From assembly GCF_029867415.1 (NCBI RefSeq), contig NC_081186.1:23935915-23999914 (forward strand): a stretch of 64,000 bases of DNA, read 5' to 3'. The DNA is from Vicia villosa (taxonomy: Eukaryota; Streptophyta; Magnoliopsida; Fabales; Fabaceae). The position numbers and the translations under genes were made by a program. This document shows positions 1-11,309 of this stretch, piece after piece. Every line of letters starts with the position of its first letter. The stretch's first letter is position 1. The notes below the pieces were generated by a model. That model searched no databases, was not told the origin of the DNA, and saw nothing but the letters and a program-made list of their open reading frames with translations.

Positions 1-1625
1 GATAAAGTTATTGGTGATATTAGTCAAGGAGTTGCAACAAGATTAAATCTCAAAGATGCTTGCTTACACATGGCTTTTGTTTCTCAAATTGAACCTTCCA
101 AAGTTGATGAAGCCTTAGGAGACGATCAATGGATAAATGCAATGCAAGAAGAATTAAATCAATTCGAGAGAAATCAAGTTTGGGAACTTGTTCCTAGACC
201 AAGTAACAAACACATCATAGGTACTCGATGGGTGTTTAAGAACAAACTTGATGAGAATGGTATAATTGTTCGAAACAAAGCAAGATTGGTGGCCCAAGGT
301 TACAATCAAGAAGAAGGAATCGACTTTGAAGAAACATTTGCTCCGGTTGCAAGGTTAGAAGCTATTCGTCTTTTACTTGCTTATGCATGTTCATTAAATT
401 TTCAGCTTTATCAAATGGACGTCAAGAGCGCATTCTTGAATGGCTACATCAATGAAGAAGTCTATGTCAAACAACCCCCCGGATTTGAAGACTTCAAGAA
501 TCCTTCACATGTCTTTAAGTTGAGAAAGGCTCTTTATGGATTAAAGCAAGCACCTAGAGCATGGTATGATAGACTTAGCAATTTTTTGTGTGAAAATGGT
601 TTCGAAAAGGGTAAGGTTGATAAAACTTTGTTCATTAAGAAAATCAAGAGTAACACTTTATTGGTTCAAGTCTATGTTGATGATATCATTTTTGGATCGA
701 CTAACAAAGAAATGTGTGAGGAATTCTCATTGATGATGCAAGGAGAATTCGAGATGTCTATGATGGGGAAAAGATGAACTACTTTCTTGGACTACAAATT
801 AAGCAACTCAAAGATGGAATCTTTATCAATCAATCCAAATATTGTAAAGAACTATTGAAGAAGTTTGATATGGACAATTGTAAAGCAATGAATACTCCAA
901 TGGGCTCCGGTACATATGTTGATCAAGATGAATCCGGTACTCCAATTGATATTACCAAGTATCGAGGTATGATTGGTTCTTTATTGTATTTGACGGCAAG
1001 CCATCCTGACATAATGTTTAGTGTTTGTCTTTGTGCTCGCTTCCAAGCAAATCCAAAGGAATCACATCTTATGGCGGTTAAAAGAATCATGAAGTATCTC
1101 AAAGGAACAACCAACGTTGGCCTATGGTATCCTAAAGGTAGTGTTTGCAATTTAATTGGTTATTCTGACGCGGATTATGCAGGATGTAAAACTGATCGTA
1201 AAAGCACAAGTGGTACTTGTCACATTCTCGGAAATGCATTAGTATCATGGGCTTGTAAAAAGCAAGCATGTGTTGCTCTTAGTACGGCCGAAGCAGAATA
1301 CATAGCAGCGGGTAGTTGTTGTGCACAAATTCTTTGGCTTAAGCAACAACTTCGTGACTACGGACTTGATCTCGGATGTATTCCTCTTCGATGCGACAAT
1401 ACAAGTGCTATAAATATTACAAAGAATCCAGTCATGCATTCAAGAACCAAACACATAGACATTCGACATCATTTTCTTCACGATCATGTGCTTAAAGGAG
1501 ATGTTGAAGTCACTTTTGTAGATACTCATAATCAACTTGCGGATATCTTCACCAAGCCTCTCCCAAAAGAATCGTTTTACAAAATTCGACGAGAGCTTGG
1601 AATTTTAGACGAAGGTGATGTTTAA
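1..1625 (+). pseudogene. Sirevirus (Maximus/SIRE-type Ty1/copia) pol, 3' part: reverse transcriptase and RNase H, frameshifted
   Basis: The reading frame is open from base 1, so the gene enters from outside the window. The first segment (to ~770) is a copia reverse transcriptase, with [21 protein letters not shown] and the catalytic YVDD followed by IIFGS. The second segment (774-1625) holds the end of RT and a copia RNase H with SDADYAGCKTDRKS, STAEAEYIAA and the closing LADIFTKPLP motif. The two lie in different frames; one base seems to have been lost from the purine run near 762-770, so the polyprotein is broken there. In copia elements this enzyme copies the element RNA into DNA inside virus-like particles. 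The env-like ORF and clustered purine tracts downstream point to the Sirevirus lineage. The call to copia pol is very secure; the family name is inferred. Confidence 0.95.
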
Positions 1626-2264
1626 AATTTATTCGTCATTTTCATACATCAAAGGTACACGTTTCTAAATTTTTAAGTTAAAAGTGCTTTATAAATGTTC
1701 ATTCATTATGACTTGGTAAATATGTATGATATGTATGCTTTATATTTCATAAAATAAAAGATTTTGGAAATTTTCAGTCCAGGAACCGGTTCCCATGTAG
1801 GGACGAACCGGTTCCCCATACTAATTTCCAGAAGCGTGTTTTCCTTGTGTCTCAGGAACCGGTTCCCATGTAGGGACGAACCGGTTCCCACGTACATTTT
1901 TCAGATTTTTGCTTATCTTTTAGCTGTTACGAAAATGTTGTGTGTGGCTAGTATTGTTTTGTATTTTTTTCTTTTATATCTTATTTTATTCAATACACAT
2001 TATATCACTTCACACCACACATTTACACTCATTCACTCACATTTACTCTCATTCAAAATTCATCTTCATCTTCTTCAACCTTCCACCTCCATTGTCAACC
2101 CAATTCAAAGCTCCATTATCTCACCATAACTATCAAAATTAAATACCCACTACCTCTAAACACTATATAATCCTCCACTCTTTCACACAATTCACTCAAA
2201 TCCTTCTCCACTCACAAAATCCTAAAATCCCAACTTAAACCCTAACTTTCAACTCCTTTCAACA
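1626..2264 (+). repeat. Non-coding spacer between pol and env-like ORF, with four AACCGGTT palindromes
   Basis: No gene is supported here. The spacer holds two copies of a ~35-bp module (1782-1816 and 1855-1889). Each carries two palindromes centred on AACCGGTT, separated by CCATGTAGGGAC. The final ~300 bases are pyrimidine- and A-rich, like a leader, with CTATATAAT at 2163-2171 about 100 bp before the next ORF. That box could be a promoter or chance in AT-rich DNA. ORFs read across this stretch are low-complexity shadows. Confidence 0.7.
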
Positions 2265-3420
2265 ATGGCACCCAAAGTTTCAAGAAGTGCAAAGGGAAAG
2301 AACAAAATGGGAGAGACAAGTGAAGATCCTCAAGAGATCCAACCAACGGTCAAGAGTCGGAGACTCACATTCAACATTCGGAGTCGAAAACTCCTTGCGG
2401 CAAAATACGGTAAACTACCCGATTTCCCTAATCACAGCTTCAATTTTCCGGGTAGACTAGCTAATGCAGGGGTCGCTAATTTTGTGCTTGACCATGGTGA
2501 TTATTATCCGGATTTGGTTAGAGAGTTTTACCACAATCTTAGGATAGTGACCGATGAATTTGATGATTTCACATTATTGTCAAAAGTTTCAAATAAGGAT
2601 ATATGCTTAGATGTTGAGGAATTTGGAAGAGTGTTAGGAATTCCATCTCAAGGCTTAGTGCTCCTTCAAGGTAACATACCGGAGGATTGGCAACCGTATA
2701 GTAAGATTGATGTTTTTTGTGGATATGTGCCGACCAACTCAACGCGACTCAGTTTGCCAACAGCTTGCTATCAAGTTTAATATGTTCGGTTCAAGCTTAT
2801 CGGTGAGTGATAGGATGCTTCATCTTATCATAGCTTATGTTTTATTTCCAAAGAATTCTAACCATTCCAGGGTCAATGAGTTCGAGTTGATGGTGTTGCT
2901 TGCTCTAAGACGTGGCATTGAAGTCAATTGGGCGCTTTCAATTATGCGCCACATGCAGCTCATGGCTTCCCTTAAAGGAGGCTTACCTTATGCAAGGGCC
3001 ATCTCTCATATTGTTCGGAATGCTGGTGTTCTCCTCCAACGGGAACCAAAGAAAAATATGGATGAACAAGAGTGTGCTATCACCACCGCTACCGCTCTTA
3101 AAAATACAGGCATAGTTACGGATCGTGAAGGTAGATTCGTTTACAAAGTTGATTTTGAGCCAGCCGTGCCACAAGATCCTCAACCTCCTGAAGGTGGATA
3201 CACAATGGATATGATGTTTGCCAAGCTTTGTTCTATTCAAACATCCATTGATAACAACAAGAGGGAGAATAACTATGAGCATAACCTTATGAGAAGACAA
3301 ATGCGGGAAATTTAACGGACTCAAAGGCGTATTTTGGCTCATTATGAGGGAGAGGAAGGAAGTGAAGAAGAAGAAGAACAAGAGGATGATGATGAAGAAC
3401 ACATGGATGAAAGTGACTAA
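2265..3420 (+). pseudogene. Sirevirus env-like ORF, broken by a frameshift and a stop
   Basis: The ORF opens with a basic stretch (MAPKVSRSAKGKNK) and continues for about 150 residues in one frame. The next recognisable block (PTQRDSVCQQLAIKFNMFG, from ~2730) is in another frame, so an indel lies near 2715-2735. A TAA at 3313-3315 interrupts the second frame, which then reads on through an extremely acidic tail (runs of E and D) to TAA at 3418-3420. Position after RNase H and before the LTR, length and the acidic C-terminus match the env-like ORF known from Sireviruses; its role is not established and I see no convincing signal peptide or fusion peptide. A second, more intact relative lies on the minus strand at 54942-56780. 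Confidence 0.8.
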
Positions 3421-3914
3421 ATTATGTGCTTTAATTTCTATGGAATGTTTTCTTTCTATTATTCGTTTTTTACTTATGTTTTCTAGACAATGTTCCATTT
3501 ATGTTCGTGATGTTTAGGACTATTTATGTTTTGTGTTGTAATCGTAAAAAACTACGTTTCGTATCGTTTAAATCATGTTATGTTTGTAGTATTTCATTTT
3601 TGTGTTATCTTTGTGGTATTTTACATTGTGTTATATTTCATATACTTTTTATCTTTTTCCCCATCCTTTTTGATAATAACAAAGGGGGAGAAGAATATGC
3701 ATGTGTTTTTGTTGTTGTTTTGTTTCAAAGAAAAATGCAGGCCATTGTTAAAATTATCAAATGAAACTCATCACCATAAATCAAGGAATCATGGATTTAG
3801 GGGGAGTCTCTAACATAGGGGGAGCCTTGCAATGTTCAACATAATTTCAAAGCACAAAACAACTTTTTCAAAACATTTTCAAGACTTGGTTGTCATCATC
3901 AAAAAGGGGGAGAA
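3421..3914 (+). other. Sirevirus 3' non-coding region with four GGGGGAG purine tracts
   Basis: Four polypurine-tract modules lie in a row: 3681-3690, 3799-3806, 3817-3824 and 3902-3912. The last is preceded by GTTGTCATCATCAAAAA and is followed at once by the LTR start TGTAAATG, so it is the likely plus-strand primer. Multiple polypurine tracts are a known Sirevirus trait. No gene is seen; the ORFs here are T-rich shadows. Confidence 0.8.
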
Positions 3915-5190
3915 TGTAAATGCAAGCTTCTCAAGCATAGTGTGTTTTGATGAAGACAATATGGACATCAAGCTTTTATAAAGGATGTGCAAAAAGAATT
4001 TCAAGTATCAAGCAAAAATACATCTTTTCAAAGTCTTGAAGAAATTGTGAAGATTCAAGAATCAAGCTAAAGTATCAAAGGTATAAACAATACTCACTTT
4101 GACATATAATTGTTCACAAATATATTTCCATGCATATCATAAACATACTACAAAGTGTCATCCTTCAAAAGTTCATTTAAAACCTTTTTCTAAGTTAAAA
4201 ATCAAAATAAAGGTTTTAGGAACCGGGTTGTCCCTATGGGGGAACCGGTTCCCAGCATTCTCAGTTTTCAGCATTCTGTGTTTTACTATGGGGAACCGGG
4301 TTGTCCCTAGGTGGGAACCGGTTCCTCAGTTCAAAATTTGAATTTTTTCTGCTGTAACGTTCAGCAGGAACCGGGTTGTCCCAGGCAGGAACCGGTTCCT
4401 ACTGAACCAGTGTGTTTTTTCATTGCATGATCTTATTCAAACGAATCCATTTTCTTACCACTTGATCATTGCATTGTTTCATGGAAAAATAACCATTCAA
4501 AGAGGTGTTTGACACATTATAAATACTACATATTTCAAAATCATTATTCACCTTCTTCATTAACAATTCATACTCCTAAATTTCATTATCTTCAAGTGTC
4601 CACAAACCAGAATTTTTATATGAAACTTTCTACACACATTTTCATAGAGAATTCATTTAAAGTTTCATGCATACATTATTGTGAACACTTATATTCATTT
4701 TGAGAATTGTTTTATTTGAAGAAGAAGATCAATCCAAGATTGATAGTGCTATACAAACTTCATCTAAATCTCTTGTAAAAATTCAAAGAAGATTATCTCC
4801 TTACTATCCAGGATTGTTGGAAGTAAGTGGTGTGTTTGAAGAGGATTGTTCTTCATTCACATTAGTGTTGATTGATCTTAAAGGTGTTAAGAACCTTTGA
4901 TCACCCTATAGGTTAGATAGTAGGCATAGGCTGGTACAATTATTCTAACTATAGTGAAATCTCTTTCGTGTTTGAAAGGGGACTGGAGTACTCTCGGATT
5001 GTGAGGGGAACCAGTATATATCGTTGCGTTCTTTACTTTTCCGCACTTTATTGCATTCATCACCATTACCAAAGAAAAGAAAAGAACCTTACAAAAACCC
5101 TCAAACACTTAACCAAAAATTATTAGAAGTATTCTCATAAAACCGATTAAATTTTTGAAAACCTAAACCGATTAAATTTCCTGTTTCGTT
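3915..5190 (+). mobile_element. 3' LTR of the Sirevirus (right edge approximate)
   Basis: Begins TGTAAATGCAAGC directly after the polypurine tract. Three modules (4219-4253, ~4288-4326 and 4366-4401) each carry an AACCGGGTTGTCCC half and a perfect GGAACCGGTTCC palindrome, matching the palindromes of the pol-env spacer. The right end is not marked by a clear target duplication. Ogre-like sequence starts at about 5196, so this LTR probably ends or is truncated between 5110 and 5195. Confidence 0.75.
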
Positions 5191-5195
5191 GTTTA

Positions 5196-5429
5196 TGTGT
5201 TCAAAGATAAAAATGGTTCCTGTACTATCGAACCATGAACTTAAAAGCCAGGTGCCTTGCCCGAAGCACACTGGTCCTTTTTATAAGGGTTTGTCATATC
5301 ATGATCATGTTCATTCAATAAAATCATGGGACGTTTGCATATTCAAATTTTGTGATCCTTTTTATTTCTTTGCTTTATTCATTTTCAAATAGCTATGTGT
5401 TCTTACACACACCCACATAATAAATGCAG
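5196..5429 (+). other. Ogre-like intron 3' part upstream of RT, with splice acceptor
   Basis: Non-coding, T-rich sequence ends in a pyrimidine-poor but acceptable acceptor (AAATGCAG, AG at 5428-5429), after which the pol frame opens (ttcacattcact = FTFT). Ogre elements are known to carry an intron between the gag-protease part and the RT part of the polyprotein; this segment matches that position. The donor and the upstream gag-pro are absent from the window, so splicing is inferred. Confidence 0.5.
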
Positions 5430-8400
5430 ATTCACATTCACTCTGGATCCTGTTGATAACGATTCTGCTATTGCCAGTCATGACTTTGAAAATCCGATCT
5501 ACCAAACTGAGGACGAAAGTGAGGAAGATTGTGAAGTACCAAGGGAACTTGCAAGGCTGTTAGAACAAGAGGAAAAGACTATATAGCCGTATGAAAAGCC
5601 AATTGAGGTTATCAACTTGGGCAGTTACGAAGAAAAGAAAGAAGTCAAGATAGGAGTTGATCTAGAAGACAGTGTCAAGCAAAGACTGATTCAAATGTTA
5701 CAAGACTACCTTGAGATATTCGCTTGGTCCTATGAAGATATGCCTGGCCTTGACACGGATATTGTGGTTCATCGCCTGCCAATCAAAGAAGGTAGCACTC
5801 CAATTAAGCAGAAACTGCGAAGAAGTAGGCCCGATATGTCCAAGAAAATCAAAGACGAGGTTGAAAAGCAATTCAATGCTGGCTTTCTGAAAGTTGTGAG
5901 TTATCCTCCATGGATAGCTAACATCGTGCCTGTGCCTAAAAAAGACGGGAAGGTCAGAATATGTGTAGACTACAGAGATCTGAATCGGGCAAGCCCCAAA
6001 GATGATTTCCCTTTACCTCACATCGATGTACTGGTTGACAATACTGCACAATGCAAGGTATTCTCCTTTATGGATGGATTCTCAGGGTACAATCAAATCA
6101 AGATGGCGCCCGAAGACATGGAAAAGACAACATTCACAACACCCTGGGGAACCTTTTGTTACAAAGTAATGCTCTTTGGTTTAAAGAATGCAGGAGCAAC
6201 ATATCAGCGTGCAATGGTAGCTCTGTTCCATGATATGATTCATCAAGAAATAGAGGTTTATGTCGATGATATGATTGCAAAGTCCAACACCGAAGAAGAA
6301 CATCTGGGTCATCTGCACAAGCTGTTTGACAGACTCAAGAAGTACAGGTTACGACTGAATCCGAACAAGTGTACCTTTGGAGTAAGATCCGGTAAACTCT
6401 TAGGTTTCATTGTCAGCAGCAAAGGTATTGAAGTTGATCCTACCAAGGTCAAAGCCATTCAAGAAATGCCCATACCTCGTAACGAGAAACAAATCAGAGG
6501 ATTCTTGGGACGTCTGAATTACATAGCCAGATTTATTGCCCACATGACTACTACTTGTGTGCCGATCTTCAAACTGTTGAAGAAAGATCAAGCAAATCTT
6601 GTGATAAGATCAAAGAATATCTTCAAAAACCGCCAATCTTGTTACCACCAGTGGAAGGAAGACCTCTGATAATGTACCTAACAGTATTAGAAGATTCAAT
6701 GGGGTGTGTACTGGGACAACATGATGAGTCTGGCCGAAAGGAGCATGCAATCTATTATCTTAGCAAAAAGTTTACTGATTGTGAAACAAGATACTCACTG
6801 CTCGAGAAAACTTGATGTGCCTTAGCATGGGCGGCTCGCCGACTAAGGCAGTATATGCTAAACCATACCACTTACCTGATCTCCAAAATCGATTCTATCA
6901 AGTATGTGTTCGAAAAACCTGCTCTCTCTGGAAGAATAGCAAGATGGCAAATGATCTTAACAGAGTATGACATCCAGTACACTTCACAAAAGGCGATCAA
7001 AGGAAGTGTGGTAGCTGATCATCTGGCTCATCAAGCAGTGGATGATTATCAAGCGTTGAATTTTGACTTCCCAGATGAAGACATTATGCTAGTTGCTGAC
7101 TACGAACAACCAGGACTGAAGGAAGGACCTGAGCTAGGATCCCGATGGACTATGGTTTTTGATGGAGCTTCTAATGCACTTGGCAATGGCATCGAAGCTG
7201 TGATCATTTCTCCTACAGGAGGACATACACCATTCACTGCCAGATTATGCTTCAACTGCACTAACAATATAGCCGAATATGAAGCATGTATTCTGGGTCT
7301 CAAAGCTGCAATCGATCTAAGAATCAAGTTCCTGGAGGTCTACGGAGACTCGGCCCTTGTAATTTATCAAGTCAAAGAGGAATGGGACACGAAGCACCCG
7401 AATCTAATTTCATACAAAGAATATGTACTGAGTTTGATTCCTTATTTTGAAGAAATCGCTTTTGAACATATCCCGCGCGAAGAAAATCAACTAGCTGATG
7501 CTCTAGCTACCATGTCATCTATGTTCAAAGTCAGGTGGGACAATGAGGCGCCAATGATCACCATTTACAGACTGGATGAACCAGCCTATTTCAATGAGAT
7601 CGATACCGAAGGAATGAAAGAAAAACCATGGTTCCATGAAGTAAAAAGATATCTCGAAGCTCAGGAGTACCCTAAAGGGGCATCCATTAACGATAGAAAG
7701 TTTCTAAGAAGATTTGCTGCTAAATTCTTTCTAAGTAATGGAATCCTGTACAAACGAAACCATGACTCGACTTTGCTTCGTTGTGTGAACAAGAAGGAAG
7801 CAGAACAGATTATGGAAGACATACACGATGGTGCTTTTGGTACTCATTCAAGTGGACATACAATGGCTAAAAAGATCAAACATCATAATTCCTCTCCATA
7901 TCGACCAAAGATGAATGGTGCGGTAGAAGCTGCCAACAAGAACATCAAAAAGATCATACAAAAGATGACAGTAACCTACAAAGACTGGCATGAGATGTTA
8001 CCTTTTGCTCTTCATGGTTATCGCACATCAGCGTGTACTTCAACAGGGGCAACTCCATTTTCCTTAGTCTATGGTATGGAGGCCGTTCTTCCAATTGAAA
8101 TTCAGATTCCTTCCCTAAGGATTATGAAAGAAGCTGATCTAGACGAAGACGATTGGATTCAGACTCGGTTAGACCAGATGAACTTGATTGATGAGAAGAG
8201 TCTCGCAGCTATTTGTCATGGTCAGTTGTACCAGAAACGTATGATCAAAGCCTTCAACAAGAAAGTCAAAAGTCAGGCATATCAAACCGGTGATTTGGTT
8301 GTAAAACGCATCATCCTACCACAAGGTGACCCCAGGGGCAAGTGGACTCCCACTTATGAGGGACCGTTTGTAATCAAGAAGGTATTCTCTAGCGGAGCCA

Positions 8401-8477
8401 TGTTGCTTACCACTATGGATGGCGAGGATTTCCCACACCCTGTAAATGCGGACATAGTCAAAAAGTTGTTCGCTTAA
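5430..8477 (+). pseudogene. Ogre/Tat-lineage Ty3/gypsy pol: RT, RNase H, second RNase H, integrase with core deleted
   Basis: Domain order is RT, RNase H, archaeal-type RNase H, integrase. RT spans about 5800-6560, with VPVPKKDGKVR, FPLPHIDVLVD and the catalytic YVDD at ~6259. The first RNase H lies around 6640-6960. The second lies around 7130-7520 (MVFDGASNALGNG, NNIAEYEA, ENQLADALA). The integrase C-terminal half starts at ~7881 (SSPYRPKMNGAVEAANKN) and ends at TAA 8475-8477. Dual RNase H places it in the Tat lineage. Breaks: TAG at 5584-5586, a frameshift near 6600, TGA at 6813-6815, and an integrase deletion that joins MAKKIK directly to HHNSS, removing the zinc-binding cysteines and both catalytic aspartates while leaving the glutamate region. 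It cannot encode an active transposition machinery. Confidence 0.93.
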
Positions 8478-10482
8478 AAGCTCGCTAAGTTGAAAACCTG
8501 AAAGGGCGACTTAGGCAAAAAAAATGATGAGCGTCTCGGTGGATTGAAAACCTGAAAGGGCGATCCAAGCAAAAATTAGAGACTAAATAATAATTATCCC
8601 GGTAGGCTGAAAACCTGAAAAGGCAGTCTGGGCAAAAGTTAGGGAATAAAGCGTACGACTATGTCCCGTTTAGCTACCTACTCGCCTTCAAGATTCAACA
8701 CATCAAAGGTAACAATCAGTCCAATCACTTTCTTCCAACAAGTGAGGGATGAGATGTTCGAAGACAGATTGGCAATAGCAGAGTTGAAACTTGACTGGAT
8801 TGTTTTCACATAGCTATTTCTCTTTATAAGTACTTTTCAAAGCTTTATGACAGTTTCCTACTACTAGGATTTTTGTCTCCTTGTACTAATCCGCCTATTA
8901 TGGCTCTTTTTCAAAAATCAATGCAGCTCATGCTCAAAATCAACATTTTCACTTTTTCTGTTTTGAATACATAAACGTCCCAATGATAATTTTGAATGAA
9001 CATATGCATTTGAATATGATTGATGTTTATAAGAAAAACAGGAATAGCATTCAGGTAATGTCCCAATCATCTGGACATCATCCCGACACCAGCATCAGAA
9101 GAAAATTCCCCAACAGAGATGCATCTCTCAGCAAATTCCTCAATGAGATTTTTCTCTCCAACAAAGTGATTCGAGAAATCTTATTCCCCAGCAGGGCTGT
9201 TCAAGATCACTATCCCTAGAAAGTGTGATCCTCCACACCAAGGCTTGGTCAAATAGTGCATCGGAGGATTATGCATCTTTCTCATTCCCATTCAAAGGAC
9301 ATCAAAATCAGAACTTTCAAATTACCTTTCATCCCCAAGCAGTAGTCAAAGATCCCTCAACAGAGTACTCTGGTCCGTGAGGAATTTCCCCAGCTGAGTA
9401 TACTCGAACAAGATAGCAAATATCATCAACAATCATCAATGCCTTCGTCTCCAAAATAGCAAGCAGGGATTTATTTTCCCAACCAGAAGATTGATACGCT
9501 CTAGACTGCATAAGTCATGTCCATACATCATACATTATACGCATATTCATACATAGCATATAATGTTTCATGACAAACACATACATAACATGCATGTTTC
9601 TCATTTAGTTTGAGAGTCTCAACATATACATTACATGCATCATAACATTGCATGTCACTAACTTGATTTTTTTCAGGTGGACAAATATCCTCAGAAAAGT
9701 TGTTCTCAAACACATGCAGTGTTCCCCTGAATTCTATTCAGACGAACATTCCTCTCAGATATAATCAAGCCAAAGATTCATTCTGAAGAGATCTCTCTTT
9801 CCAAATCACCTATCAAGTCAAAACAAGCAACACAGATCTAAGTTGATACCTTAGACGGTTCCTTCATGATCTACCTTCAAAGATCTAAGTCGATACCTTG
9901 GACGATTCCTTCATGATCTACCTTCAAAGATCTAAAGCGGATACCTCAGACGGTTCCAAAACGATCAATCTTCAAGATCCAAAGCGGATACCTCAGACGG
10001 TTCCACAACGATCAATCTTCAAGATCCAAAGCGGATACCTCAGACGGTTCCACAACGACCAACCTTCAAAGATCTAAAGCTGATACCTCAGACGGTTCCT
10101 CATAGATCAACTTTCAAAATCTAAAACGGAAAAACATTGGACAGTTCCGTAACGATCAGCCTCCAAGACTTAAAGCGGTAACCTCAGACGGTTCCGAAAC
10201 GGTCAACGCAGAGGTTTTCAAATCCTTCATCAAGATATAATCAATGGATTCATTCTGATGAACAAACCATCAACACATTTGCCAGATGGCATCTGAAAGC
10301 CCATCTCAGGTAATGTTTCGATCTGCCAACAACATTTCTCAAACAACATTCAAATGCAATTTCCAACATCACTTCCGGTGGAGGTAAGTGCAAATTTTTC
10401 AGGGCATCTAAATACTCAATCATCTTCTACCTTCAGATTCCAAACAGTCTCTTCAAGTTTAAGAAGATTGAATAGGGGCATG
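8478..10482 (+). other. 3' UTR of Ogre element 1
   Basis: Long non-coding stretch between integrase and LTR. It starts with three diverged copies of a ~70-bp unit carrying GAAAACCTGAAAGGGCGA (8490-8640). It ends in GAATAGGGGCATG, which looks like the polypurine tract just before the LTR. A 47-bp tandem array sits at 9835-10207. Long repeat-rich 3' UTRs are known for Tat/Ogre elements. No gene is supported. Confidence 0.8.
9835..10207 (+). repeat. Tandem array, about 8 units of ~47 bp, in Ogre 3' UTR
   Basis: Units follow the pattern GATCTAAAGCGGATACCTCA then GACGGTTCC, a variable core and GATCAATCTTCAA. The middle units are nearly identical and the outer ones more diverged. This is unrelated to the 61-bp array in the neighbouring Ogre 3' UTR. 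Confidence 0.85.
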
Positions 10483-11042
10483 TGTTATACCCCAAAATTT
10501 GCCCGCATCTTTTTTTAGAAAGAAGGCAACAGACTTCTGTCTAAAAATTGGGAGTTTCATATAATCTTGGATTTTATTTCATAAATATCCTGATTTTATG
10601 AATACTCGGTTTTTAGAATTTTTATTATACGGTATTTTGGCTCGCTGTTGAATTTATTCTTACACAAACGCCAATTACTGTTTATCACTTCACACACGCT
10701 GTTTATTTGAGATTTATTTGCAGATAAATAATACTGATGCAATTGGTACAGAATTAAATTTTGCAGGCGCAGAGTCCGGGGATTCAGACTGTACTGGTAA
10801 CAAGTAAATTATTATTAGTTTTTTGTTTCTCACTAATTTTTGTACTATATTCTTTTATTTTCAAAATCTTTTCCTTTCTTTTCAAATCTCTTTCTTTCAA
10901 AATCAAATCCTAACTTTATTCTACACATCTCCCTTTTTCAAACCCTACCATACACTTTCTTTCAAATCCTACTACCACTCAAATTTTCCTTTTTTGTACG
11001 GAATCACTTCATTCCCCAACGTCTCTATCCTTCTTTTCACTC

Positions 11043-11050
11043 TATAAATA
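11043..11050 (+). promoter_or_regulatory. TATA box (TATAAATA) upstream of a small ORF inside the Ogre LTR
   Basis: A perfect TATAAATA followed by a C/T-rich leader. The next ATG in good context (GCAAAATGGCA, 11142) is 92 bp downstream, which leaves room for a start site near 11075. A promoter is plausible but untested. Confidence 0.5.
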
Positions 11051-11141
11051 CCTCTCATTTTTTCCATAAATACTCACATCAAATTTCAACTCATCTCTCA
11101 AATTTCTACCTCATATTTATTTTCTTTTCTTCCCCGGCAAA

Positions 11142-11309
11142 ATGGCAAAGTGGATGGATACTTGTTTTCTTATGGTCATCACTGTCTTGGTGGTGATCAT
11201 GTCTTTTTTCTGTCTGCATAGTCCTGAAAAATGCGGACATGGGTTGTTTACGCTCCCAATCATCTATATGTTATTATTCATAGCATGGGTTTTTAATCGT
11301 CATTTTTAA
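11142..11309 (+). CDS. Possible 55-residue membrane microprotein encoded within an Ogre LTR
   Basis: ATG to TAA, 55 residues, too short for a usual ORF cutoff. Two hydrophobic stretches (about residues 9-25, FLMVITVLVVIMSFF, and residues 37-51, LPIIYMLLFIAWV) flank a short Cys/His-containing loop (HSPEKCGHG). That gives a hairpin-like two-span topology, with basic MAKW at the N-terminus and NRHF at the end. It lies 92 bp behind a TATA box and its start is in AAAATGGCA context. I do not recognise the family. It could be a chance ORF in T-rich DNA, since hydrophobic codons are favoured there, but the promoter-leader-ORF order argues for a look. Confidence 0.35.
   Translation: MAKWMDTCFLMVITVLVVIMSFFCLHSPEKCGHGLFTLPIIYMLLFIAWVFNRHF

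Noticed and set aside
1764..2142. ORFs in the pol-env spacer
   Set aside because: Low-complexity H/S/F-rich translations of pyrimidine-rich leader sequence and palindromes.
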